Positions 41,517 to 52,689 of a DNA stretch of 64,000 bases are shown here, piece after piece. The stretch spans positions 27,325,989 through 27,389,988 of the forward strand of contig NC_092572.1 of the NCBI RefSeq assembly GCF_037975245.1, given 5' to 3'. The notes beneath the pieces are model-generated. The model worked only from the letters and a program-made list of their open reading frames with translations. It searched no databases and was not told the origin of the DNA. This DNA is from Apostichopus japonicus (Eukaryota > Echinodermata > Holothuroidea > Aspidochirotida > Stichopodidae). The position numbers were made by a program, and so were the translations under genes. Every line of letters begins with the position of its first letter. Position 1 is the first letter of the stretch.

Positions 41517-43800
41517 GTACGTACTGTATTCATACAATGCCACCTTTCTTTCTTTCTGAATTAGAAATTAGAACATATAAATATTTAAATAACAGAGTTA
41601 AATAAGAATAAAACACAAATTAAAATCACAAAGAACACTGAAATAGAAGTAAAACGAGTAGATAAAAACATATCAAGGTCTGGTAAATACACCATTACAA
41701 AACATGGCCAATCATTTCTTTAAAACTGGCAAAAGTATTAGCATGTTGTTATCTTAGGATTTAGCTCAATCCATTCTTTAACTGCTAAGTATTTGAATCT
41801 TTTTCTATGGCATTCAGTTTTCCCCCCCCCCCCTGTGGTGTAGACATTCTTACACGATGAGGATCTTAGCAAATGGTTATATTTATATGTTTTGGTAAAA
41901 ATTTAGCTTCCACTGCATTGCGTACAACACGTACCTTTGTTTGTATTTTTCAGTTTCTTTAAGTCATGCATGCTCACCAAATCAAGGATTTTATACCATC
42001 GTGCGCTTCCCTGAAGTTCGCAGTAAAGGAGAATCACTTTACGTTTACGCAATCTTTACTGACGAAATATCAACAGAAGAGAAAATTAGCATCGACAAAG
42101 ATGTCAACAGTTTCAGCAGCGACTTCGTTGAAGCGGGAACCGTAAGCAGCGGAGAAAATCTCTTCGGGTGCTATATAAAGATCAATCTCCCCGGTAGCCG
42201 TTCGGATCAATATAAGGTTGGCACCTACACCGCGACATTCATGCCAAACAACGGACCAATACAACACAGTATTGCGCTGGTTAAATCCAAAAGTCGTAAG
42301 TGAAAGGCTTCCTGTTGATGAAATGACGAATTTTGAGCTTTTCAAGATATGAAAAGGCAATGGTATTTCATGTGAAATTATGACTTAAGAACAATACGAC
42401 ACATGTCGACCATACCTTTTCGATTGAAAACAAGTTATTTACTGAAGTAATAATAAATGTATGTTAAAAGTGTCACATGACTGTGTAAGGCCTCAGATGA
42501 CGTGACAGATAATTCAGTTGTCTCATAGAATTGCATATAGATGTTCATGGGAATGTAAATAATGTAAAAAAAAAGTAAAAAGTAAGAATGGATCAGAAAA
42601 GATCTCGTCACATTTTCCATGTGTCCCTATAGTCTTAGTCAATTACGTTCATTACACTAATTGCACCTTTCAACATTTCTATTTCCTCAGAAATCTTAAA
42701 CACGAGAGGTCTTTTCTCACTTACGGTATATCCGGCATCTGGCGATCGAGGTGAAACAAGACTTGACCATTCCACGCGGGCAATTAACCTTCCTTGGTCA
42801 CCAGGTTGTAATAAGATTAGGTGGATCAAAGATGGTCGACTAGTTAATACTGGACGTCAATTGCAGCTAAGGAAAATTAAAAACGCCGGCGGTATCTACA
42901 ACATCCAGCAGCGATCCAGAGGTAAAAGAGGCATATTCGTGCCGTTCCAAGTCACAGTGGCAAGTAAGTAATTAACCGGCTAAGCAAGCAAAATGACAAA
43001 TCTCATCGCTTCTGAGCTGAACAAAAATATCAGTTATATGCTATGTGGAAACAGAAAACACCTGAAGCAAAAATGTACATCATGTGACGTCACACGTCAC
43101 TGACCATCATCTACATGGGCAGTAATTATAATTCTTTACATTAATGTTTTGATACCTTTATTAACTTGCTCTCTTGGGGGAGTAACAACCTTGCTCTGTA
43201 CGTATCTTTTGTTGTTGATCTCTTTTTTTGTAAATATATTTTTGCTTTTGTTACGTTTTCTTGTTAAGTGATTAGTTTGTAAGTGTTCGTATCAAAGTTT
43301 TTTTACGTCATTTTTGGTTTCGCCTCATTTATACAGGCTGTCCTTTGGATATGTACTTTAACGAAGGATCCAACAGCTGCGTCAATCGTGGAAGAATTTG
43401 CCGAAATGGCGGTGTAGGACGGGACAAAGAAGATACATGTCTTTGCCCAATATATCTTTCTGAACCGACTTGTTCATACGGTAAACAATGGATAACAATT
43501 GTGTCTTATCATATATATGCATAGTGTCCGCTCTACTGGGAAAAAAAAAGAGATACTAATACCCTAATTTCATTCATACCGTTCGCGATAGTCAGTGTTA
43601 ACAGAGCAAAGATAGTTTTGTGAAGTCTTTCATAACGATATATGACTATGATTATTATAATAATTACTATTATGATGATGATTGTTGTCATTATTATATA
43701 TACATATATATATATATATATGTATATATATATTTATGTATATATATATATATGTTTATATATATGAATTATAATAACAACAATCGTAATCACAATATAT

Positions 43801-43836
<36 letters not shown>

Positions 43837-46800
43837 GGGTGTGTGTGTGTGTATTTATCGATCCATCCATCCATTCATATTTATGACCAACTAATATATG
43901 TATGTATGTATTTATGTATGCAAGCAAGAACTCGCGAAGAAGCCATCATTGGCTTATCAAACCCGCAAGCTGACCGAAGTCAGTCTCTTAGATTCATATT
44001 TAACGACTATGATTATAAATTGTCAATTGTCAAAAATTATGTAACTGGGAGACAAACATTAATCTTGGAGTGACTCGAACTCGGAGCCTTATAATTAAAA
44101 GGCACCGGCGCGAGTTAACCACTGAGCTACGATGTAACACTACACTGAGCCACCACTCCATATCTAGTTAGTACTATAGGCCTAAGGTTGTACTGACTCT
44201 CGCAGACGCAGGATCCCCATACTTATCCCCTTACCAGCTCTCTGTACGTATGCTATATTATGAAGTTACATCAGTTCCTATGATATTAAAAGGGTGATCG
44301 ACCTCTCAATCTCAGTAAGACACGGTTCCACCTACCCTTCATCCACGAATAACGCCCGTCTTTTCTTTGCCACGATCATACATTCAAGGTGTCAAATTGT
44401 TTCTTCATATAGTTATTGACAAACCTCAAACCTGTGATAAAAGTATCCAGTGGCGGAGCTAGGGGTATTGGTCACGGGGGGGGGGGGCGAGAATGGTCTG
44501 TAGGGGCGCTTTCGACACTATCTAAGCGGAGCGCCACCCAGGTTGGCGCGGAGCGCAGAGAATTTTTTGAGTAAAGATACTCCCTAGATCACCGGAAATT
44601 ACCCTTTCCGGGCCTTGCTAATTTGCAGATACACGAAGAATAAATAGGTATCATCGCCATTTTGTCAGAAAATTACACCAACAAAATTTGACAAATGTCA
44701 ATAGGTATTTGAGACCGCAATAAAAAAGTCAATAATCGCGAATAAGTAAAAAGTGGTAAAAAGCTGAAAAAGGCGGCAGCAGTTCAGTCCGTCAGGGGGG
44801 GGGGCATCCGCCCCTCTGACTGTATGGACGCTCCGCCACTGGGGGAATGTTGGACAATGTTCCACACATTCTCAGTATAAGCGTGTTCGAAGAATGTCAC
44901 CTTGCTGATGTAGGAGGCAATACTGTGGCCTGACTCAGATGTACGGTTGCGCTGGCCGGGGTAATACTATTCAAACAATCGGATCCTGTACATCTGGTGG
45001 TTCACTGTACAGTTAACACCCTGCAGGGATACTCCTGTTAGTGCCAGTTTACCTATCTGGGAAAGCACTGCTATTCTACACTGTTAGAGAACCTTCTGAA
45101 TGTCTGAATCTAGAAATGGTTTTATTTTTAATCTAGAATATTTTCATCTGCCATGGACCCGCCCGCCCCTTCTGAATCCAGTTTGTGGTTTGCTATGTAA
45201 TCACGGCAGTTGTTTTTTCATAGAGTTACTTTCCTACCATAATACTGTTGTGGATTTGTCCTTGAAACGTGGTTCACTCAACTGTCTCCTCAGCCGTCAA
45301 TCTTCTATGCCTTAATCACATCACTAAATCGTCTGTGTGTCAGATGCACTCATTCGATTTCACAAAATTACAAACATAAACTTATATTCGCTATGTTTTT
45401 GACTTTTGACCCCAAAAACAAGGGGGTGGGGGTAAATGACATCATCGACAGGAACATCTCTTCAAGATGAATTCCGTCCCCTCAATTATATTCATTCATT
45501 TGAATCTCAAAACTCTATTAATTGACAATGCGGGCTCACATAGATATCATGAGAGAAATTGTCTCATTTCGATTTTCTGTTTGACAGGGTTCTTGCGAGG
45601 TGTGTTTTTTCAAACTCCTTCGTTCATCCTGGGTCTAGCCACAGGGGAAGACTTGCGGTGTGCAAACCTTCCAGGTACGGCGGACACAACGTGTAAAGGA
45701 TTGCTATTTTGTTTGGGGGATTTATTTGGATGTCAATGCGCTCCAGGGTGGCATGGCAATTCTTGTGATAAACGTAAGTACATACTGAATCCCATTTTCT
45801 CATATTTGGCTACGTGGAATCATGTATATATTTATCTCACGTTGCATTTTGAGCAAGCAAAATAATAATAATATGTCAAGTTACTGCGGCCGCTATCGAT
45901 ACTTAGGAGGCACGAAATACACTTATATAAATTCCGTAGAATGCCGTTCCCAGGAGCATTTTTGTTACTTTCCATTTCCATTCATCATCTCTTCCCTGTC
46001 ACCTCCACATCTTCCCATCGCCTCCTCTTCCCTCCTCTTACTTTATGGTAAAATGCATAGGCACCTATTAATTCATTGCTTAGCTATAGTTCGCTATATG
46101 AGATAACACCATTGAAATGTGCGTCTTAAAAAAAAATCGCTAAAATGGAAATGGAAATTTGTAAAGGATGTTTCAGAGTGAGTTAAAAGCAATTTTCCCC
46201 TCTATTGATTGGTCACTTACTGTCACTAACTGTCACTTACTGTCACTTACTAGTAATAATTCCTCTCCGTCTCCGTCCCCTCTCTTTCTCAATGAATGGC
46301 ATCTAAAACAGGCTTTCCCTATTCCTAGTCTTGTACACAAACTATATGAAATATTCATTTATCTAACTTATCTCAATTGTCAGAGGGTATTGGCCATCCA
46401 TTGGCCAATATTCTCTGACAATTAAGGTACTGCACTAAGAGAGAAAAAAGGGGAAGGGAATGTTAAGAAATTAATTATACTGCCACAAACTGCATCTGCA
46501 GATCAGATATTATATAGGGTAGTGGGCTTACATGAGACGACAACCTGAATTAGGTTGGGATAGCCATTGCTTTCAATCGTTTGCTCCCTGTATCATCAAA
46601 ACATGTCATCTTGGAGATGTGCAAGTTTGACTGTGTGTACTTTGTCTGTGGTCTATGTTAGTCTTGAAATGTTTTTTTTTTTCATTTCTAATGTTTTTGT
46701 GCTGTAATTCATTGAAGATTTGTTAAACGATTGAATACATGTCCGAGCTGTCTAGACTCAGCAAATATTTCTTTTTGGACAGTTAAGGAACCCGCCGTCA

Positions 46801-49800
46801 AACACTTTCAGAGTAAAATTCCTACTGCACATATGCAATATATAGCCTACTTATTCATTCATGGAAGTGTGGCAGTAGCTCATTAAGTAAGTGCTGATAA
46901 TTTGGTACATAATAATGCTCCTTTAAACCTCCTTCACTAGATTTGTTTGAGACATTTGGCAAGGTCAGCATCCACATAAGATGGTTACTACAGAACTGTC
47001 GTTATGTCAAACACCAACCAGTGGGTTGAAGGTTGAAATATAGACATGGCCCTACAAACTCCACGGAAAATGAATAAAATTTGAATAAAGTTTAAACAAT
47101 TTTACAAGTCAGAAGCAAACCATCAAAGAATTTCGACTCTCTTAACACGTATACAGAGGTGTTTGCAACATTCAGTTGTGGACACCAACCAAGTAAACAG
47201 CTGATATGTTCTGCAAAATTTACATCCTATGTTTTCCAACATCCAGCATGTCAGGTCCCCATGTGTGGAGATGTCACATAGGCGCACTGTGAAGTCTTTC
47301 ATGTTTTTTTTTCGGTTGGCACCATATTTAGCTAACGAATCATATCTGCTATCAGTCCCTTTAACAAATGTTAGTAATCAATGGTTCCGTCATGGTTTAT
47401 CTAATATCTTGCGAATATTTGACAACATTTCAACAACTGCACTTTCTTTAGTAGCTCAAAGATCAATAGGCAGCATTTGACAACTGTGACAGACCGAGTA
47501 TTGAAAAAAAACCCATTGATAACCGTTCCATTACAATTTGAACTGACAACGATCAGTTTTCCTAATACGACATTTGACCTGCACTTAAAACAACCACAAT
47601 GAACAACCCACAAGAGGCATTGCACATATCAAGAATGAGATTCACCTAAGTTGAATTCATTGATTGTATACGTTCACACGGTTTTCCCTTTTTTTTTTAT
47701 TTGGTTTGATTACTGGTGACTGCAAATGACCTTTGCTCCCCCCCCCCCCCCCTAAAAACCAATACCAGCAGAGAATCTATTCAGAGACACCTGCATACAA
47801 AATATGAGATTGATCAAAACTAGACTGATTGAGTTATCGTGAGCATTGATGACCTCCTCTGACTTTTGACCTCCATTATTAACTCCTTCAAAAATAATTC
47901 TCATCGACGTGAACCTACAGTACGACCCATGTATCTGATACTCGCTAACACGTGTTTTTGTTATTGTTATGTATTGGCCACTGATGACCTCAAATGACAT
48001 TTGACCCCAACCAGTTACAGACGTAGACGAGGAATCCTTTAGAGACATCTATGTACTTATTCTGCAGACATACATGATATACATGGTGAGATATTCTGTT
48101 TAAAAGCCGAGGAGACACACAAACACACATGCATACGCCTTCACCATTCATTTGCCTAGGGCAAGTAATAAAACATGTTTCTTGAAGTACGTGGCTAGTA
48201 AATGCTGCAAAATAAAGTTACCGATCACAGTACAGACGGTTCTACACCAAGTTAATTTGATACTCTCCCACCAGCAGTAAATCACACAAAAATATAATAA
48301 GCATCTCATCAAGGAAATTTGGAAGTAAGCCGCCACACCAAACAAACAAAGGACTCTTCTTCTCATTGCCAATATTAATTAGTTATATTGTAGCAAATTG
48401 CAGACATTCAAAGTCTGCAACACAGTGTAAATAACCAGTGTTGAGTTCACGTTAACTTCAAAGAGTTTATTTCACGATTGACGGAAAACCTACTTTACTC
48501 TTAATCTAAAAAAAAAAACTGACAAGCGACTAAACTACGTACTTTGCACAACTCCAGATTTCTGTGCTTGTATACCAAACGCAATGAGACTCCAATCCTG
48601 AGAGCAAGGTAACCACAACGGTAAATCGTTATCATCCAACAGTGAGTAAATTAAAAGTCCCAAACGAGCAACCCAAACAGGTGAAAACGTAAAAACTCAT
48701 TCGGGGAAAAATGGTGGTAAGCAAGTGAGTGATTTTTCAGAAGTAAATGGCAATGAGCGAGTGAGCAACTGCTCACTACTACCTGAAAAAAAAATCAACT
48801 AACGGCCTATATAGTGAACAAGTGACTTGACAGAAGTATTGGTAGTGAGGATAGTGAATAGTTTCTCAATGGTAAATACCGGTGAGACGATGGAGTAGCT
48901 TAATTCACGAGAGTAAATAGTTCATTAGAGGTCTACATATGTTGCTTCACTGTCCAGATAAATCCACTTTCACGAGGGAGTAACTCCCTAGGGAAGTCTA
49001 CGTCAAACATAGAACCTACTGTTTTTTGTTTCTTCTTTTACTTAAATTTATTAGCGTGAATGTAAGCACTATTTTCCGACTAGGAATGGAAGCTTACCAC
49101 TATGGCAAGTCAACATATGGGATACCTTCAGTGTCAGCACAGCATCATACACTAACGCACGTGATAATTGTTTCATTTTGTCACTGTAACAATGGACCAC
49201 GCACGTAACCAGCCTAACCAACCGTCAAAATGTCACACCTGAACAATACAAACCTATCACAAACCTATACTGCAGTGTAAAACACACTATACCTTTATTA
49301 CCCGAAGACCGTTCTTCAAATGATAGAAATAAACTTAATCCGATAACATTTTTAGTGGGAGTTAACGGTACTTACACAAATGAAGGTGCATGTTTGGTGC
49401 ATGAAGTATCCTGTGCTACATCACTACGATTACAGAACTTAAGTGCACTCGTTTACTTTTAATGTTCTCTTTACAAATTCATTTGACATGTTATCATAAG
49501 ATCCCCGGTTCGAGTCACCCCAAGATTAATGTATATCGTCCAGTTACAGAATTGTTGACAATTGACAATTCATAATCATGGACGTTAACTATGAATCTAT
49601 GGAACTGGCTTCGGTCAGCTTGCGGCTTTGATAAGCCAATGAGGCTTCTTCGCGATTTCCTGATCTAAAATACATACAAAATACATACATGTAGTTCATA
49701 GTTATACATAGTAAGAAGAATCGATGGCATTGTCTTCTTTTTATATCATTTTGTTTTACTTTTTTTTGTACCGACAGTGTGTCCAAAAGGAACTTGGGGG

Positions 49801-49899
49801 ACAAATTGCGAGCAGCCGTGTCCAGCTGGTTGTGCAGACTGTAACCCATTCGAGAGTGTAAACTCATTTTTTAATGCACCACCTTTGGAATGTCTTTAA
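41462..49899 (+). CDS. TIE-like receptor ectodomain, secreted, apparently truncated (SP-Ig-Ig-EGF-EGF-EGF)
   Basis: Six exons join in frame: 41462-41516, 41954-42295, 42691-42963, 43337-43480, 45588-45773 and 49778-49899 (1122 nt, 373 aa plus stop). All internal boundaries are phase 1, as in extracellular-module genes. Residues 1-25 are a signal peptide. Residues 26-132 and 133-224 are two Ig-like folds; the second has C-x-x-IRWIKDG and GIYNIQQ in place of the usual Y-x-C, as in TIE receptors. Residues 225-373 hold three EGF-like modules; the second has FCLGDLFGCQCAPGWHGNSC, close to EGF2 of TIE2. Module order equals the N-terminus of TIE1/TIE2. No third Ig, FN3, transmembrane or kinase exon is seen downstream on this strand. 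The protein may be soluble, the 3' part may have been lost, or exon 6 may use an alternative donor at GTGTAA or GTAAAC near 49855. Confidence 0.8.
41954..42295 (+). CDS. TIE-like gene exon 2 (Ig-like 1)
   Basis: Acceptor TTTTTCAG, donor GTAAGT, phases 1-1 (342 nt). Begins ISLSHACSPNQGFYTIVRF. Cys in SHAC and FGCYIK may pair. The Ig assignment rests on position and beta-strand-like pattern. Confidence 0.85.
42691..42963 (+). CDS. TIE-like gene exon 3 (Ig-like 2)
   Basis: Acceptor TTCCTCAG, donor GTAAGT, phases 1-1 (273 nt). Contains PWSPGCNKIRWIKDGRLV and GGIYNIQQRSRGKRG, an Ig strand C and F pattern without the second Cys. Confidence 0.85.
43337..43480 (+). CDS. TIE-like gene exon 4 (EGF-like 1)
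   Basis: Acceptor TTATACAG, donor GTAAAC, phases 1-1 (144 nt). Six Cys in SCPLDM...SCVNRGRICRNGG...TCLCP...TCSY, an EGF spacing. Confidence 0.85.
43685..43840. repeat. Interrupted (TA)n and (TG)n microsatellite
   Basis: TATATA runs with ATGTAT interruptions, ending in a GTGTGTGTGTG run at about 43838-43852, in intron 4 of the TIE-like gene. Confidence 0.85.
43922..44136 (-). repeat. tRNA-derived SINE (family 2), head present
   Basis: On the minus strand the head reads GTAGCTCAGTGGTTAACTCG (box A) and GAGTTCGAGTCACTCC (box B), i.e. a tRNA-like 70-nt region at 44066-44136. The body runs leftward to about 43922. The same body is found inverted at 49495-49665. Confidence 0.82.
44448..44841. mobile_element. 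hAT-like MITE, second copy
   Basis: Starts CAGTGGCGGAGC and ends CTCCGCCACTG. The interior is collinear with 13812-14187 (same orientation) with expansion of G runs and a short extra segment near 44660. I see no target duplication (AAAGTATC versus GGGGAATG), so it may have lost it. It lies in intron 4. Confidence 0.85.
45588..45773 (+). CDS. TIE-like gene exon 5 (EGF-like 2)
   Basis: Acceptor TTTGACAG, donor GTAAGT, phases 1-1 (186 nt). Carries CKGLLFCLGDLFGCQCAPGW, the best TIE-like signature. Being phase-symmetric it can be skipped without a frameshift. Confidence 0.85.
46206..46250 (+). repeat. 11-bp tandem repeat
   Basis: Four copies of a unit like CTTACTGTCA with slight change, ending in ACTAGTAATAA. 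Confidence 0.7.
46375..46423. repeat. Near-perfect inverted repeat (hairpin)
   Basis: Arms of about 22 bp (AATTGTCAGAG plus TATTGGCCA, two mismatched bases between) separated by about 5 nt. Located in intron 5 of the TIE-like gene. Confidence 0.8.
47715..48060. repeat. Dispersed repeat with TGACCT/TTGACC strings
   Basis: Two similar halves: CTGGTGACTGCAAATGACCT followed 290 bp later by CACTGATGACCTCAAATGAC, each followed by AGAGACA(C/T)C. It looks like an old tandem copy of a non-coding repeat. In intron 5. Confidence 0.5.
49495..49665 (+). repeat. SINE family 2, inverted relative to 43922 copy
   Basis: Begins CCCCGGTTCGAGTCACCCC (box B) and matches the reverse complement of 43925-44080 through AAGATTAATGT, TTGACAATTGACAATT, and GGCTTCTTCGCGA. 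The box A part is missing. It ends about 110 bp before exon 6 of the TIE-like gene. Confidence 0.82.
49778..49899 (+). CDS. TIE-like gene exon 6 (EGF-like 3, stop)
   Basis: Acceptor ACCGACAG, phase 1. Reads LCPKGTWGTNCEQPCPAGCA, then DCNPFESVNSFFNAPPLECL and TAA at 49897-49899. The EGF module appears incomplete before the stop, so readthrough past a real donor (GTGTAA at about 49855, phase 1) is a live alternative. Confidence 0.65.
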
Positions 49900-50304
49900 T
49901 GTTCAAGAGCAAGGAAAATGTTGAATCTGTCAGCTATTGCTTTAGTACATGCATGTGCTAGACGCAGAAGGAGAAACAGGAAAGGTCAATTTCTTTCTGA
50001 ACCAGGGAGGGGTTAATATCTTGTGTAGTATGTCTTCCCTTTCCAAGGTATTCGTGATGCACATTTTAACGTTAAATCTTAATGATCACACGGTCACACT
50101 CTACATGCTAGGTAAGTGGGATTGAGGGTAGATCAGTGAAGTCGTTTGGTTTTCGTTTTTTATATATATTTATATATGTTTGATCTCTAGAGTAAGGCAA
50201 AATATGTCACCAAAAACAGAACTAATATTGTACGATACAGGTGACAAACGCCTACAGTGGAATTATGACCTTCCTTACCGGTTTCGAACCTCTGGACATA
50301 CAAT

Positions 50305-50412
50305 CAGCGTCCATAGCCTAGTGGTTAGGGTGTCCGCGTACAGAGCGGGAGGCCCGGGTTCGAATCCCGGCGGAGGCTGGAAGTTTTTTTCACTGTTCTT
50401 GATTTTCCAACT
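50305..50412 (+). repeat. tRNA-derived SINE (family 1), full head
   Basis: Box A TAGCCTAGTGGTTAGGG and box B GGTTCGAATCC sit at tRNA spacing. An anticodon arm TCCGC/GCGGG encloses a 7-nt loop GTACAGA (nominal anticodon ACA), and a CCGGG/CCCGG T arm follows. The acceptor stem has mismatches and a unique tail CACTGTTCTTGATTTTCC follows, shared with the copy at 41318. So it is a SINE and not a working tRNA gene. Confidence 0.8.
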
Positions 50413-51120
50413 CATTACGATTTTCATTTACATACTATATATCATTTAATATCGCATTCACACCAGTACAATCACTGTGGCCTAATCATGATTTCTTTTT
50501 TATAGATAACCCACAAGCAGTCTCGAATTCAGAGGAGTGAACACTTCCTTTCAAGCCCTCATAAATAACAAATAACAAAAAAATAGATATTAGCACAATC
50601 TTGCGTTTAGCCGTAATTACAGACCTAATTATATTTTAACTATGGCTAAAAATCAACCACTGAGAAGCTAAGTTTTGGTTTTTTGACTGTGGTAGTACCC
50701 CAGACCCTACCCCAGGGCAACAACCCCCGGCCTGCACCTCCTGCTTTCTTCTACAATTCTGAATTCTACACCAATTTTGTATCAAGAAAACAACGTTTTT
50801 TTTTTATTACCGATTACGTCCTTCGAATTTCTAAGAGCTCAGTGATGAGCATAAAACTTTCTGCCCCCCCCCCCCCAGTTGAATTGCTTTCATCTACTTA
50901 AGATGAAAAGGCCGGATTTCACAAATTACTCATTCATCATGGCAATTCTTGTCAAATGCTAGTCCATTGCCTGTTGTTACCGTTGTTGATTTTTTTTTGT
51001 ATTAAGAGTGTCCATAAATTCATTAAAACCTTTCTTAAGAATGTATAACTATGTATAGGCCTATATATACTTCACAATCACGGTGGAAAAACTATAACAA
51101 AGTACTTTAATCTGTTTTAA

Positions 51121-51540
51121 AACAAAAGGCACCTATAGGCCAATTAAGTAGCAATTGATTGCAGAGATAGACAGATTAATATGTTTTTATTGTTTTAATA
51201 GATAAACCTATTAACGTTTTTCAATGTTGTTGCAAAAATTAATTCTGTTCCTCATGTCTAAGCCTTTGGAACTTCATCAGTGAAACTTGGTTAATACTGT
51301 TACCGTTATAACATCGCTAAACATTAAAACAAAAGGCACCTATAGGCCAATTAAGTAGCAATTGATTGCAGAGATAGACAGATTAATATGTTTTTATTTT
51401 ATTAATAGATTAACCTATTAACGTTTTTCAATGTTGTTGCAAAAATTAATTCTGTTCCGCATGTCTAAGCCATTGGAACTTCATCAGTGAAACTTGGTTA
51501 ATACTGTTACCGTCATAACATCGCTAAACATGCCGACATC
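51121..51540 (+). repeat. 207-bp tandem duplication
   Basis: AAAAGGCACCTATAGGCC occurs at 51124 and 51331, and the following 205 bp match with about a dozen changes (for example GTTCCTCATG versus GTTCCGCATG). No coding content. Confidence 0.9.
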
Positions 51541-51745
51541 GGCCAAACGGTGTTTGGCGCGGTCAAAATCACCGGGGACCCAACCTCGGCAGATTAGCGG
51601 CTCGCCGTGTGGTTGCCGCTATTGAACCGCTAAGCAGCCATCTCTGACCTGCCGCTTTCCTGCCGGCGGTACGCTAACGAGCCGCTGGACAAATCTGGGA
51701 CGACCCGAAGGCGTTGCTATACCGGCGGGCCGCAAGTGAGCCTAT
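51540..51745. other. GC-rich island of unknown origin
   Basis: About 200 bp of clearly higher GC with many CGG/CCG strings (GCCGCT, CCGGCGG, CGGCGGGCCG). It begins right after the 207-bp duplication. No frame or tRNA pattern explains it; a mobile-element fragment is the likeliest reading. Confidence 0.45.
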
Positions 51746-52689
51746 GTCGATTTGCTATCTGGGATATGAATGATATGCAATGCGTTGCATTCATTTTCAT
51801 AATCTATCTCTAGAATTGAGTTGGCCTGACTGTGAACAATAGTTGGCAGTATGCAAAATGTATAAAGCACTATATACAACGCTCGCGTGTTTCAATGCAG
51901 CCCTTTTGAGTTGCGTTGTCAATATTATCAACAGTATAGTGACTAATATGTCTCCAAACTACGAAAAGCGTTTTGTCATCTTTGAAATGTTATCAACCGC
52001 TTGGATAAGTTATATATCCCATCAATACATCATGATAATCAACTAAGCCACTATTTACTTATTTTCTTTAGAAAATATTCCATCAAGATGTTGTTCGTGT
52101 ATTCAATAGCACAGGCAAATGTCTTGTATGATTGTACAAAGTATACGCCCTCAGTAATTCAGCACATGATCAAAACTAGCAAGATACGATGCGCAGAAAG
52201 AAGAAAAAACATCGATACCCCTATTCAAAGACGGTCTTTCTTTCCTGCAGCAATAGTATAGCTCACGTTGCAGTGAGCAGCGTTTTCTAGGAGATATTTG
52301 ATGTAATCCATAAAAAAAAACAGAAGAACGCATATCAGCAAGTCCCAATATCATAATTGAGACATCGATAAAGATGATATTTCTTCTCCCTAAACAATGA
52401 AACATACACATATCTCTTAGATTTGGATACACACTGCACCTTCCAAGCACAAGAATACCTAGGGCATATAGTAATGTTGTGCATAACACTGTTGACGACT
52501 CGAGTGGCAACAGTTTATGGATAGCGACTTGAATTGCAGTTGACACAATTGTAGGAATTGGGAATTTGGGAAATTGGGAATTGATTTGAGATTTTAATCA
52601 AAAATTTGCGACTAGAATGAGATTTCACGCGAGGGATTTAATGACAACACTGGTATAAAGATCAAAGGATTTCGACAAAACGTCTAAAG

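Noticed and set aside
44448-44841. Target duplication for the second hAT-like MITE
   Set aside because: Flanks AAAGTATC and GGGGAATG do not match.
50305-50380. Functional tRNA gene
   Set aside because: The arms fold but the acceptor stem has mismatches, the nominal anticodon ACA is unusual, and the unit carries a SINE tail shared with another copy.
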